A stretch of 64,000 bases of DNA from positions 19,156 to 83,155 of the forward strand of contig CALYBP010000002.1 of the NCBI GenBank assembly GCA_944415425.1, in the 5' to 3' direction. The position numbers and the translations under genes were made by a program. Source of the DNA: an uncultured Ruminococcus sp. Its GTDB lineage: Bacteria > Bacillota > Clostridia > Oscillospirales > Acutalibacteraceae. Numbering within the stretch: position 1 is the stretch's first letter; each line of letters starts with the position of its first letter. Shown piece after piece: positions 54,901 through 63,685 of the stretch. The notes below the pieces were generated by a model. The model saw only the letters and a program-made list of their open reading frames with translations, had not been told where the DNA came from and ran no database searches.

Positions 54901-55508
54901 TCGACACGCTCTTCAAGCTCCGAAACAATATCTCTGAGCCTTAAAAGGTTATCCTCTGTATTTTTCAGCTTTCGTTCCGACTCAATTTTTCTGTATCTGT
55001 ATCTTGAGATACCTGCCGCCTCTTCAAAAATTTCTCTTCTCTCTTCACTTTTTGAAGAAACAATGCTGTCAATTTTTCCCTGTCCTATCATAGAATATCC
55101 GTCTCTTCCGAGTCCGGTATCCATAAACAGCTCGTTTATATCCTTCAACCTTACGGCTGCTTTATTGATAAGATATTCACTCTCTCCGCTTCTGTAATAG
55201 CGTCTTGTAACCGATATTTCATCGCCGTCAAATTCAAGAAATCTGTCCGAATTGTCAATATTAAGGGTAACCTCTGCATAACCCTGCTTTTTACGCTTAT
55301 CGGTTCCGTTAAAAACAACATCCTCCATTTTTGAGCAGCGCAGACTTTTTGGCGACTGTTCTCCCAAAACCCAGCGAATAGCGTCGCTTATGTTGCTCTT
55401 TCCCGAACCGTTGGGACCTACAACTGATGTAATTCCCTGTTCAAAGGACAATTTTGTTTTATCAGGAAATGTTTTAAATCCCTGTACTTCCAATGACTTT
55501 AAACGCAT
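51933..55508 (-). CDS. smc: Chromosome partition protein SMC
   Basis: A 1191-residue condensin subunit. Walker A GPNGSGKSN is at 32-40; two long coiled coils (~170-500 and ~680-1010) flank the hinge (GRLRGICGPVSRVI to AGGSFTGGSLNRN); the C-terminal head has the signature LSGGEKALVAIAL and Walker B FCVMDEIEAALDD. Full length. ScpA/ScpB partners are not in this window. Confidence 0.98.
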   Translation of the reverse strand: MRLKSLEVQGFKTFPDKTKLSFEQGITSVVGPNGSGKSNISDAIRWVLGEQSPKSLRCSKMEDVVFNGTDKRKKQGYAEVTLNIDNSDRFLEFDGDEISVTRRYYRSGESEYLINKAAVRLKDINELFMDTGLGRDGYSMIGQGKIDSIVSSKSEERREIFEEAAGISRYRYRKIESERKLKNTEDNLLRLRDIVSELEERVEPLRKQSEKAQEFLKLSEEKRGLEIALWLLTLDKSQENLKQQDEKISIAKAQYEDAERKLTEIQAETEQIYSQSGAFSAEIESLRNKISEAENNISQKKSSISVANNDIQHANDNIERINSEILIAEQSSDDLEKKISDTQLKIDALDSEIIEKQKKYAEISDELNVINIDSSKNGDILQEITSELSMLTSQSADARVIDMTSESSISELSSRIENLKASRKEKTNQLAELEEILDSYEKKLSETQDEINGLKNSASGLELKLISKEKKKNEYKAESDRLSLDVKEHLRKIAFLENLEKNLEGFSKSVKVVVNASSNGRLRGICGPVSRVISVPQKYSVAVETALGGAMQNIVVNTDEDAKQVIRFLKSNDGGRATFLPLNTIKPRELNERGVDECFGFVGVASSLCTCEDKYKNILSSLLGKIVIAEDLNSATVIAKKYSYRFKIVTLDGQVINAGGSFTGGSLNRNTGLLSRASEIEQLKKLTDDLQKKAKDVFKMSEQITAEYSQAEALLLGTRADISNKQQDFVRIEAEKRACETEINNNRTSVNNIDLEISDCSDKIEKLKESRAQAKDLISQLNSKIISAEEKVNSLTGSRAELTQKREELSSALQNIRLEIVTAQKDVEALNSEIVFARDTGIDHNRKKYELQSQIESIKEQIKDYEIKIAALNDEISSKESYQNELYRQIELTNRKKEALEKRSAEIRSDERSKTAEREASGMELSRLEERKINIQKQYDEIISKLWEEYELTKREAQEIAVDIEDSQKASKRLAQLKQGIKSLGNVNVSAIEEYKEVAERYEFMSKQVSDVEKSKKEIERLINDLTKQMKEVFIESFDRINKNFTYTFKELFGGGTASLSLSEPENILTSGIDILVHPPGKIVVHLDALSGGEKALVAIALYFAIMKVRPAPFCVMDEIEAALDDVNVYRFASYLRRLCDKTQFILITHRRGTMEEADVLYGVTMQDEGISKLLELRSTEIAEKLGIESK

Positions 55509-55518
55509 TAAAATACCC

Positions 55519-56508
55519 CTACTTTATGTATAAATCGTACTTGCTGAGTGTGTTGTCAAAGTACGTTTTAAATTGATACCCCATATTAGTAAAATTAATT
55601 ATATTACATTTTTTTTGACCGTAAAATTTAGAAAGTGATTTTTGATTTATATATACCGAAAACGGTTTTGATTTGTCTATAAGTCTTGTTTTATCAATAA
55701 ACAGATTATAAAAAATTTTATTTTCGCAAAGTTCCTTAAACGCGGGATGATAATTATCACATACGCTGTTTTTAATAAGGCTTTCAGAGTAATGAAGTCC
55801 GAGCCTTATTATCTTTATACCGCTTTTTTCAAACATTATTATAAGCTTGGAACATAAATCTATTGAAGCATCAAGGCTGTAAGGCACAAATTCTCCCGAA
55901 TGATAAAGCTTTGCAAGCTCTGTATCTTTCATAATGACAGTAGGATATATCCTAACCGTATCGGGTTTTAAACTTATAAACTGTTCGGCAGTATAAATAT
56001 CCTGATTATATGTTGACCTATAAAGTCCCGTCATCATCTGAAGTCCGAGAGAAAATCCGTAATTCTTAATTAAACGTGATGATTTTATAACATCTTCCGC
56101 GGTATGGCCTCTTTCATTTGCCTTAAGCACAGAGTCACACATAGACTGTGCGCCGAGCTCTATGGCAGTAACTTTATAACTTTTGAGTATATCGAGAAAT
56201 TCCCTGTCAATGCAGTCAGGCCTTGTAGAAATCCTTATTCCGTAAAACATATCCGTATACGGTTTCGCTGCCTCAAGCAGAGAAATCATATAATTTCTGT
56301 CAATAGCCGTAAAACTTCCGCCGAAAAAAGCAATTTCAGCGTAATGACAATTATCTCCCATATCATTAAGCGCTTTATCAAGAATTTTTCTTACATCATC
56401 CGAATTAGGCTGATATGATTGACCTGTAATATTTTTCTGATTACAAAAGCTGCACTGATGAGAGCAGCCGTTATGAGGAATAAAAATTGAAATATTGCCT
56501 TGTTTAAT
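55519..56508 (-). CDS. Elp3-like radical SAM protein with ATT start
   Basis: A 329-residue radical SAM protein of the Elp3/MiaB/NifB (TIGR01212/elp3-like) type often found between rnc and smc in Clostridia. In frame there is no ATG until residue 50, but the upstream codons encode the typical opening xKQGNISIFIPHNGCSHQCSFC, which is 22 residues and is given here only by its Cys15, Cys19 and Cys22 ligands. The start therefore appears to be ATT at 56508; GGAG lies ten bases before it inside rnc, and the ATT shares a base with the rnc stop. FFGGSFTAID is the GGE-like loop. The acyltransferase domain of true Elp3 is absent. Reaction unknown. Confidence 0.85.
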   Translation of the reverse strand: MKQGNISIFIPHNGCSHQCSFCNQKNITGQSYQPNSDDVRKILDKALNDMGDNCHYAEIAFFGGSFTAIDRNYMISLLEAAKPYTDMFYGIRISTRPDCIDREFLDILKSYKVTAIELGAQSMCDSVLKANERGHTAEDVIKSSRLIKNYGFSLGLQMMTGLYRSTYNQDIYTAEQFISLKPDTVRIYPTVIMKDTELAKLYHSGEFVPYSLDASIDLCSKLIIMFEKSGIKIIRLGLHYSESLIKNSVCDNYHPAFKELCENKIFYNLFIDKTRLIDKSKPFSVYINQKSLSKFYGQKKCNIINFTNMGYQFKTYFDNTLSKYDLYIK

Positions 56509-57181
56509 ATCCCATCAACTCCAATGCCTGACGGGCAGCCTGCTGTTCGGCTTCTTTTTTGCTCCTGCCCCCGCCCTTGCCGATAACATTACTGTTTAAA
56601 TGAACCTCTGACACAAAATGCTTATTGTGGTCGGGTCCGCTTTCGCTGACAAGCACATATTCAAGCATTTCACCTGGATTTTTCTGAACAATCTCCTGCA
56701 ATGTGGTTTTGTAGTCATTAATTTTCCTGTTTTTTGTATTTTTTATCTCAGGTATAACAAAATTAAGAATATGTTTAGAAGCCGCAGAAAACCCGCCGTC
56801 AATATAAATTGCAGCAATTAATGCCTCAAAAGCGTCGGCCAGTATTGACGAACGCTCGGCACCGCCGTTATTTCTTTCGCCCTTGCTCAAAAGCATATAA
56901 CTTCCCAAATCAATCTGCTTTGCAAATTTAAAAAGAGACTTCTCGCAAACCAGCGAGGCCCTGAGCTTTGTAAGCTCACCCTCGGGAAGCTGAGGACAGT
57001 TTTTAAAAATATAATCAGACACAACAATAGACAGAACAGCGTCCCCCAAAAACTCAAGGCGTTCATTATACTTTATATGCTTTGACTTATGCTCATTAGC
57101 ATAGGACGAGTGAGTGAGCGCCTCGCTCATAAGCGACAGATTTTTAAAATGATACCCAATTTTGTCCTGCAAATCATTCAT
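56504..57181 (-). CDS. rnc: Ribonuclease III
   Basis: A 225-residue double-strand RNA endonuclease. The catalytic signature NERLEFLGDAVLSIVVSDY is followed by ILADAFEALIAAIYIDGG; the C-terminal dsRBD ends with GKGGGRSKKEAEQQAARQAL. ATG 57181 has GGGAG seven bases upstream. It follows plsX directly; the acpP gene usual between them in many bacteria is absent. Confidence 0.97.
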   Translation of the reverse strand: MNDLQDKIGYHFKNLSLMSEALTHSSYANEHKSKHIKYNERLEFLGDAVLSIVVSDYIFKNCPQLPEGELTKLRASLVCEKSLFKFAKQIDLGSYMLLSKGERNNGGAERSSILADAFEALIAAIYIDGGFSAASKHILNFVIPEIKNTKNRKINDYKTTLQEIVQKNPGEMLEYVLVSESGPDHNKHFVSEVHLNSNVIGKGGGRSKKEAEQQAARQALELMGY

Positions 57182-57198
57182 ACTAATTCTCCCGTATA

Positions 57199-58179
57199 TC
57201 AAATTGCCGATGTAATTTCTTCAATAGCCTTAGCGTTAACATAATCCATGGAAAGTTTAATTGCGTTTTTAATTGTAACAGACTTTGAATCACCGTGTGC
57301 TTTAAAAACAGGCTTCGATGTTCCGAGTATCGGAGCGCCTCCGTAAGCATTGTAATTAAATCGGTTTTTCATCTGCTTTAGTTCTTTTAAAACAATTGCC
57401 GCCGCGAGCTTTCCCTTTACTGATTGAGAAAACATACTTTTAATTTGTTTCATAAGCGTAATCGCAACGCCTTCGTAGGTTTTTAAAATTAAATTGCCCG
57501 TAAAGCCGTCACATACGACAACATCGCATACGCCCTTAGGTATATCTCTTCCCTCGACGTTACCTATAAAATTAAGTTCGCTGTTTTTAAGCAGTTCGTG
57601 CGCATTTCTGTAAAGCTCAGTTCCCTTGTGATCCTCCGTACCGACATTTGCAAGACCAATTCTCGGATTATTTACGCACATTACCTTTTCCATATAAACA
57701 GAACCCATTAATGCAAACTGGTACAGCATCTCAGGTCTGCAATCGACATTTGCCCCTCCGTCCATAAGCATAAAAAATCCGCTCTCAGACGGAATTACGG
57801 GGGCAAAAGCAGGGCGCTTAATTCCCTTAATTCTCTTAATGGCAAGAGTAGCCCCCATACATAAAGCTCCGCTGTTTCCCGCGCTTATAAAAGCCTGTCC
57901 CTCACCGTTGTTTAACAATCTAAGTCCGACAGCCATCGAGCTGTCCTTTTTGGTTTTTAACACAGCGTCAGCGCTGTCATCCATCGTTATTCGCTCGGTA
58001 CAGTTGACAATTTCAATTTTATTTAAAGATATGCTGTTTTCTTCGGCAACAGATTTGATAACACTTTCCTGTCCAGTCAAAATAATATCAACGCCGAATT
58101 CATTTACGGCTTCTGCGCAGCCTTTGATAATTTCAAGCGGAGCGTTATCTCCTCCGAACGCATCAACAATAATCTTCAT
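57199..58179 (-). CDS. plsX: Phosphate acyltransferase PlsX
   Basis: A 326-residue peripheral enzyme making acyl-phosphate from acyl-ACP for phospholipid synthesis. It begins MKIIVDAFGGDNAP; SAGNSGALCMGATLAIKRIKG and GFTGNLILKTYEGVA are family blocks. It lies 2 bases after trmFO. Confidence 0.96.
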   Translation of the reverse strand: MKIIVDAFGGDNAPLEIIKGCAEAVNEFGVDIILTGQESVIKSVAEENSISLNKIEIVNCTERITMDDSADAVLKTKKDSSMAVGLRLLNNGEGQAFISAGNSGALCMGATLAIKRIKGIKRPAFAPVIPSESGFFMLMDGGANVDCRPEMLYQFALMGSVYMEKVMCVNNPRIGLANVGTEDHKGTELYRNAHELLKNSELNFIGNVEGRDIPKGVCDVVVCDGFTGNLILKTYEGVAITLMKQIKSMFSQSVKGKLAAAIVLKELKQMKNRFNYNAYGGAPILGTSKPVFKAHGDSKSVTIKNAIKLSMDYVNAKAIEEITSAI

Positions 58180-58181
58180 TT

Positions 58182-59498
58182 TTATACCTCTGAATTATCT
58201 ACCAAAAATTTATCAAGCGCAAGCAAAGCTCTTTGTGAATACTTTGCGCCTCTCTCCTTTTTGTCTCTCGGTCTGTTTTCAAGTTCAGGCAAAACGCCGA
58301 AATTTGCACCCATAGGCTGAAACTTTGAAACAGTTGGATCGGATATATAGCCGCTTAAAGCTCCTATCATTGTTTCCGTCGGGAACACAAGCGTATCCAT
58401 ATTCATAAGTGTTCTGTATGCGTTGATTCCTGCAACAATTCCTGAACAGGCCGATTCCATATACCCCTCAACACCTGTTATTTGTCCCGCGAAAAAAAGT
58501 TCTTTATTTTCTTTTACAGAATAATCAGCATCAAGTACCTTAGGTGAGCAAATAAAAGTATTTCTGTGCATAACTCCGTAACGGACAAATTCAGCATTAT
58601 GAAGAGCCGGAATCAGAGAAAAAACTCTCTTCTGTTCGTGAAATTTCAGATTTGTCTGGAAACCGACAAGATTATACATAGTCCCCGCCGAATTTTCTTT
58701 ACGCATCTGCAAAACAGCCCACGGTCTGTGACCTGTCCTGGGGTTTACAAGACCGACAGGCTTCATAGGGCCGAATCTAAGTGTGCCTTCACCACGCTGA
58801 GCCAAAACCTCAACAGGCATACAGCCCTCATACACCTTGGGATTACTCACATCAAAATCGTGTAACGGCGCTCTTTCTGCACCTACAAGCGCCTGATAAA
58901 ATATCTCGTATTCTTCCTTATTCATGGGGCAGTTTATATAATCATCCTCACCGCCTCGTTCATAGCGAGAGGCGCAGAAAGCATAGTCCATATCCACACT
59001 TTCGGCAGTTACTATCGGCGCAGCCGCATCAAAGAAAGACAGAGCATCACCGACTGATTTCCGTACAGCTTTTGACAGCGGTTCGGAAGTGAGCGGGCCT
59101 GTCGCTATAACGGTTATCGTATCATCGGGGATTTGCACTACCTCTTGAGAAATAACTTCAATATTTGGGTTTGATTTTATACCCTCGGTAACAAGTTTTG
59201 AAAAAATATCTCTGTCAACTGCAAGAGCTCCGCCTGCTGGTACACGGCACTTGTCGGCACATTTTATAAGAAATGAGTCAAGTCTGCGCATTTCTTCCTT
59301 TAAAAGTCCCGCTGCACTTTCAATTCTCATAGCTTTAAGAGAATTTGAGCAAACAAGCTCACCGAAATAATCTGTATGATGTGCCGGAGTTTTTTTTGCG
59401 GGTTTCATCTCATATAAGCGGACCTTAACACCTCGTTTTGCTATCTGCATAGCAGCTTCACAGCCGGCAAGACCCGCTCCGATTACATTAATATACAT
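58182..59498 (-). CDS. trmFO: Methylenetetrahydrofolate-tRNA-(uracil-5-)-methyltransferase TrmFO
   Basis: A 438-residue FAD- and folate-dependent enzyme making m5U54 in tRNA. N-terminal FAD motif GAGLAGCEAAMQIAKRG; ATGPLTSEPL and QITGVEGYMESACSGIVAG (C-terminal FAD contacts) are present. Its start overlaps the topA stop (TAATG), the Firmicute dprA-topA-trmFO order. Confidence 0.97.
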   Translation of the reverse strand: MYINVIGAGLAGCEAAMQIAKRGVKVRLYEMKPAKKTPAHHTDYFGELVCSNSLKAMRIESAAGLLKEEMRRLDSFLIKCADKCRVPAGGALAVDRDIFSKLVTEGIKSNPNIEVISQEVVQIPDDTITVIATGPLTSEPLSKAVRKSVGDALSFFDAAAPIVTAESVDMDYAFCASRYERGGEDDYINCPMNKEEYEIFYQALVGAERAPLHDFDVSNPKVYEGCMPVEVLAQRGEGTLRFGPMKPVGLVNPRTGHRPWAVLQMRKENSAGTMYNLVGFQTNLKFHEQKRVFSLIPALHNAEFVRYGVMHRNTFICSPKVLDADYSVKENKELFFAGQITGVEGYMESACSGIVAGINAYRTLMNMDTLVFPTETMIGALSGYISDPTVSKFQPMGANFGVLPELENRPRDKKERGAKYSQRALLALDKFLVDNSEV

Positions 59499-61588
59499 TA
59501 CTTATCTTCCGTACTTATAGTTTTTGTAAATCCGCAGCCTTCATTTGCACAGAACAAAACAGGCTTTTTACCTTTTTTCTTATAAAGAATTTCACCGCAC
59601 TGCGGACATCTTTCGTTCACAGGCTCATTCCAACTTACAAAATCACAGTCGGGATAATTTGAGCATCCGTAAAAAGCTCTTTTACTCTTGGTATGTTTAA
59701 CAATTACATCACCGCCGCATTTCGGACAGGTAACACCCGCCTTTTCAACATACTTTTTAGTATTTTTACATTCGGGGTATCCCGGACAGGCAATGAATTT
59801 ACCGAAACGACCGACCTTTACAACCATTTTTCTGCCGCATTTTTCGCAGATAATATCGGTTTCATCCTCTTTAAGCTGTATTTTTTGACCTTCCATCTCG
59901 GTTTTCGCCTTTTTAAGCGTTTCATCAAAATCTCCGTAAAAGTTCTTTAACAGCTCTACCCATTCTTCTTCGCCTTTTTCTACCTTATCCAAATCTTCTT
60001 CCATTCCGGCAGTAAATTTTACATTTACAATCTTGGGGAATCTTTCTTTCATAAGCTTAGTTGTCGCCTCGCCCAGCTCTGTCGGAATAAGTGATTTTCC
60101 CTCTCGCTTTACATATTCACGGCTTGTAATAGTAGTGATAGTAGCGGCGTAAGTAGACGGCCTTCCTATGCCGTATTCCTCAAGCGCTTTAATAAGGGAA
60201 GCCTCCGTATAGCGTGCGGGCGGCTGAGTAAAATGCTGATTCTTTTTGAGTTCTTTGCACTTAACAGGCATATTCTTTTCAAGAGGCGGAAGCTGAGACG
60301 CCTTTTCCTCTTCCTCGTCTTTTCCTTCTACATACAGCGTTGTAAATCCCGGAAAGTCAACATAATAACCTGACGCTTTAAAGGTATATTCCTTTGCTTC
60401 TATATCAGCCTGAGTAGTTTTTTGTATACAGTCAGCCATTTGAGAAGCCGTAAACCTGTTCCAAATAAGCTTATAAAGCTTATACTGGTCTGAAGTAAGG
60501 CTGTCCTTGATTTTATCTGGCGAAAGATGAGGCATTGACGGTCTGATAGCTTCGTGTCCGTCCTGAGCATTGTTTCTTGATTTAAAAAATCTCGGCTTTT
60601 CAGGAAGATACTCTTTTCCATACTCGGATTCTATATATTTTGTTACCTCATCCAAAGCAACATTCGATATTCTCAGTGAGTCGGTTCTCATATATGTTAT
60701 AAGACCTGTTGCGCCCATTCCCTGGATTTCAACACCTTCATACAGCTCCTGTGCAACTTTCATAGTTCTCCTTGACTGAAATCCGAGCTTTCTTGAGGCT
60801 TCCTGCTGCAATGTAGATGTTATAAAAGGCGGAGCGGGGGATTTCTTACGCGTACCGTGTCTTACTTTGGTGACAGTATATTCGGCATCCTTTAAATCTT
60901 CTTCAATTTTATCAGCCTGCTGTTGATTGGTTATTTTTACTTTTCCGTTAGAGTCGGAATAAAGGCTTGCGGAAAAAGATTTTCTGCTTCCTTTTGGAAT
61001 AAATTTTGCGTCGATCGTCCAATACTCCTCAGGCTTAAACTTTCTTATCTCTTCTTCCCTGTCAACAATAATTCTTACTGCAACCGACTGTACTCTGCCT
61101 GCCGACAGACCTCTGCGTATTTTCTGTGAAATAAACGGACTCAACTTATATCCAACAAGTCTGTCTAATATTCTTCTTGCCTGCTGGGCGTTTACGAGGT
61201 CAATATCAATACGGCGCGGATTCTCCATTCCGTTTTGTACGCCGGACTTTGTAATTTCGTTAAACTCAACACGCTTAGAGTAATCGTCGGGCAACCCAAG
61301 CAAATACGCAAGGTGCCATGAAATTGCTTCACCCTCACGGTCAGGGTCGGTTGCAAGGTAAATATTATCGCTCTTTTCAGCAAGCGATTTCAAATCCTTA
61401 ACCAGTTTTTCTTTGCCTTTTATAATCTCATATTTAGGAGCAAAATCATGCTTTATATCAACGCTGAGCCTTGCTTTAGGCAAATCTCTTATATGTCCCA
61501 TGGAAGCAATTACATCAAAATTGTTTCCCAGATATTTTTTTATTGTTTTAGCCTTTGCGGGAGACTCCACAATTACCAAATCTGACAT
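59498..61588 (-). CDS. topA: DNA topoisomerase I
   Basis: A 696-residue type IA topoisomerase that relaxes negative supercoils. TOPRIM domain at the N-terminus (VIVESPAKAKTI, ATDPDREGEAISWH), catalytic Tyr in TYMRTDSLRIS, GRVQSVAVRI, and three C-terminal C4 zinc fingers (CEKCGRKM..., CPKCGGDV..., CPQCGEIL...). ATG 61588 has GGAGG six bases before; the 13-codon upstream extension overlaps dprA. Confidence 0.98.
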   Translation of the reverse strand: MSDLVIVESPAKAKTIKKYLGNNFDVIASMGHIRDLPKARLSVDIKHDFAPKYEIIKGKEKLVKDLKSLAEKSDNIYLATDPDREGEAISWHLAYLLGLPDDYSKRVEFNEITKSGVQNGMENPRRIDIDLVNAQQARRILDRLVGYKLSPFISQKIRRGLSAGRVQSVAVRIIVDREEEIRKFKPEEYWTIDAKFIPKGSRKSFSASLYSDSNGKVKITNQQQADKIEEDLKDAEYTVTKVRHGTRKKSPAPPFITSTLQQEASRKLGFQSRRTMKVAQELYEGVEIQGMGATGLITYMRTDSLRISNVALDEVTKYIESEYGKEYLPEKPRFFKSRNNAQDGHEAIRPSMPHLSPDKIKDSLTSDQYKLYKLIWNRFTASQMADCIQKTTQADIEAKEYTFKASGYYVDFPGFTTLYVEGKDEEEEKASQLPPLEKNMPVKCKELKKNQHFTQPPARYTEASLIKALEEYGIGRPSTYAATITTITSREYVKREGKSLIPTELGEATTKLMKERFPKIVNVKFTAGMEEDLDKVEKGEEEWVELLKNFYGDFDETLKKAKTEMEGQKIQLKEDETDIICEKCGRKMVVKVGRFGKFIACPGYPECKNTKKYVEKAGVTCPKCGGDVIVKHTKSKRAFYGCSNYPDCDFVSWNEPVNERCPQCGEILYKKKGKKPVLFCANEGCGFTKTISTEDK

Positions 61589-61601
61589 TTCCGACCTCCG
61601 A

Positions 61602-62843
61602 TTATTTAAGAATATATCTTCTTCCATGTAATGCAGTCACAAGGTTTTTCATTTCAAGCTCTGTTAATGCCGACAAAACCCTGAACACCGGAATATTCAA
61701 ATCACTTGATATTTTATCTATATGTACAGGCTCGCAGGTTATATAATCATATATCCTTTGAGCATTATTATCCAAATTCAAATTCTTTTTATGTATTATT
61801 TCTCCGCCGTCTTTATCAACAATATTTTCAATTTTGTTTTCCGATTTATTCAGATCAACGGAAATACGGCTTTTTTTCATTTTTACGCCTTTCATGCCCT
61901 TAACGGGAATAGCCTCTATATCGCTTAAAGAGATATTATCAAAATCAACTTCACCGTCAGTCGCATATATATTGTCAAAAGCGTTGAGAATGTCCATAAA
62001 ATCAGTTATAGGTACAGCGGACCCTTCTTTTATCCTATTATTGGATCCTTCATTCTGCGGGTTATTATTTCCGAGCAAAGCAAAAACTTCTTTACCCTGT
62101 TCAAGAGCAAGGTTAGCTGTAATTAAAGAGCCGCTCCTTGCGCCTGCTTCAATTATCAGGACACCGTCGGACAGCGCTGAAATTATCCTGTTTCGCGCGG
62201 GAAAATAATAATTTCTCGGCGCTTCATCGGGAGGATATTCAGAAATTACCGCTCCTCGCTTTGTTATTGATTCCCTCATTTGAGCGTTTTCGCGCAAATA
62301 ATTATAGTTTATTCCGCATCCTCTTACGCATACAGTAACACCGTCAGCTGCAAGTACGCCTCTATGTGAGGCGCAGTCAACTCCGAGAGCACCTCCGCTG
62401 ATTACGGCGACACCGTATTTTGAGAGAGCATAAGCTATTTTGTAAGAATTTTTAAGTCCGTAATTGGTCGCAGATCTTGTCCCGACAATTCCAATTGTCA
62501 AACGGTTATCAATATCGGGGAGTTTACCGCTTACATATATTACAGCCGGAGGCGTATCTATATTAAAAAGGCAAAGCGGATATGAGATGTCATCAACAGA
62601 AACAACTGAATAATTGAGATTTCTGCATTTATCCAAAATTGTTTCTGCTTCATCTAATGAGTGTTTAGCAAGCTTTTTAATATCATTTTCGGTCAATATG
62701 CCGCTATAACGCCATTCTTTCTCACCCTTGCTGTAAAACTCCGAAATATCCGAATAAAGAGTTGCGAGTTTCTTTACTTTCGGCGTATTATAGCCCAGCG
62801 CAAGCGCTATCCAAATCCAGTACTTAGAATTCAAAGAAATCAT
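61602..62843 (-). CDS. dprA: DNA-processing protein DprA
   Basis: A 413-residue protein that loads RecA on incoming single-stranded DNA. Rossmann core: IGIVGTRSATNYG, ISGGALGVDCASH, EAGARSGSLITANLALEQG; N-terminal helical domain (~1-85) and C-terminal winged helix (DKISSDLNIPVFRVLSALTEL, ~350-413). Start overlaps the SpoU gene stop by 4 bases. Confidence 0.96.
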   Translation of the reverse strand: MISLNSKYWIWIALALGYNTPKVKKLATLYSDISEFYSKGEKEWRYSGILTENDIKKLAKHSLDEAETILDKCRNLNYSVVSVDDISYPLCLFNIDTPPAVIYVSGKLPDIDNRLTIGIVGTRSATNYGLKNSYKIAYALSKYGVAVISGGALGVDCASHRGVLAADGVTVCVRGCGINYNYLRENAQMRESITKRGAVISEYPPDEAPRNYYFPARNRIISALSDGVLIIEAGARSGSLITANLALEQGKEVFALLGNNNPQNEGSNNRIKEGSAVPITDFMDILNAFDNIYATDGEVDFDNISLSDIEAIPVKGMKGVKMKKSRISVDLNKSENKIENIVDKDGGEIIHKKNLNLDNNAQRIYDYITCEPVHIDKISSDLNIPVFRVLSALTELEMKNLVTALHGRRYILK

Positions 62844-63622
62844 TTAATCATTTCCCAAATTATTATTGATGCCGCAACAGATGCGTTAAGCGATTCGGCG
62901 TTTCCACCCATGGGAATTGTAATTTTATAGTCGCAGGCGTCAATAGTATTTTGCTTTAATCCGTTTCCCTCATTACCAATAACGGCAACACATGGGGTTA
63001 TAAAATCCGTATTACCCAAAAGTACCGCGTCGCTGTCAAGTACAGCGGCATAGGAATTGAGCTCAGGATTATCTGCCAAAAATTCTTCAATGCTGCCGCA
63101 AATAATGAACGGAAGCCGAAAAACCGCTCCCATACTGCCTCTGACAACCTTTGGACTGTATACATCGCAGCAATCGCGCGACATAACAACGCAGTCGATT
63201 CCAAAAGCTTCGGCAGAACGCAGAATTGTTCCCAAATTGTTTGGATCCTGCACATTATCAAGGGCAATAATTTTCCCATTCTTTTTAATTGTATCAAACT
63301 CACTAATTTTGTCAAGTGCTTTTATGACGCACACTATTCCCTGCGAATTTTCCGTATCGCTTATTAACTCAAATATTTTGTCCGAAACAATAAAAGATTT
63401 TGCCGAATAAGACGCAAGTTTATTTAATTTTTCGGCATATTTGTTCACTGCTTTTTCGGATACAAACAGAGTATTTATTACTGCTCCGCTTAGCATTGCG
63501 TCAAAGCAAATCCTTAATCCCTCGGCAATAAACAAACCTGACTGTCTCCTGAATTTTGAGCTGCTTTTAAGTTTTACTGCATTTTTTATATTAATATTAT
63601 CCCTGCTTGTAATGTTAACCAT
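62840..63622 (-). CDS. TrmH/SpoU-family RNA 2'-O-methyltransferase
   Basis: A 260-residue SPOUT methyltransferase. N-terminal substrate-binding domain (~1-95) and the knot: NVQDPNNLGTILRSAEAFG (motif 1), AVIGNEGNGL (motif 2), IPMGGNAESLNASVAASIIIWEM (motif 3; given in part). rRNA is the likely target, site unknown. AGGAG precedes ATG; it follows the rplT terminator. Confidence 0.94.
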   Translation of the reverse strand: MVNITSRDNINIKNAVKLKSSSKFRRQSGLFIAEGLRICFDAMLSGAVINTLFVSEKAVNKYAEKLNKLASYSAKSFIVSDKIFELISDTENSQGIVCVIKALDKISEFDTIKKNGKIIALDNVQDPNNLGTILRSAEAFGIDCVVMSRDCCDVYSPKVVRGSMGAVFRLPFIICGSIEEFLADNPELNSYAAVLDSDAVLLGNTDFITPCVAVIGNEGNGLKQNTIDACDYKITIPMGGNAESLNASVAASIIIWEMIK

Positions 63623-63632
63623 ATCCGTCTCC

Positions 63633-63668
63633 TAAAACAGCAAATGCGTTTGGGAAAACCCAAACGCA
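63633..63668 (-). terminator. Terminator of the rplT operon
   Basis: TGCGTTTGGG (63645-63654), AAAA, CCCAAACGCA (63659-63668). The minus-strand tail TTTGCTGTTTT is T-rich. Confidence 0.85.
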
Positions 63669-63685
63669 GTCACAAACAAAATAAA

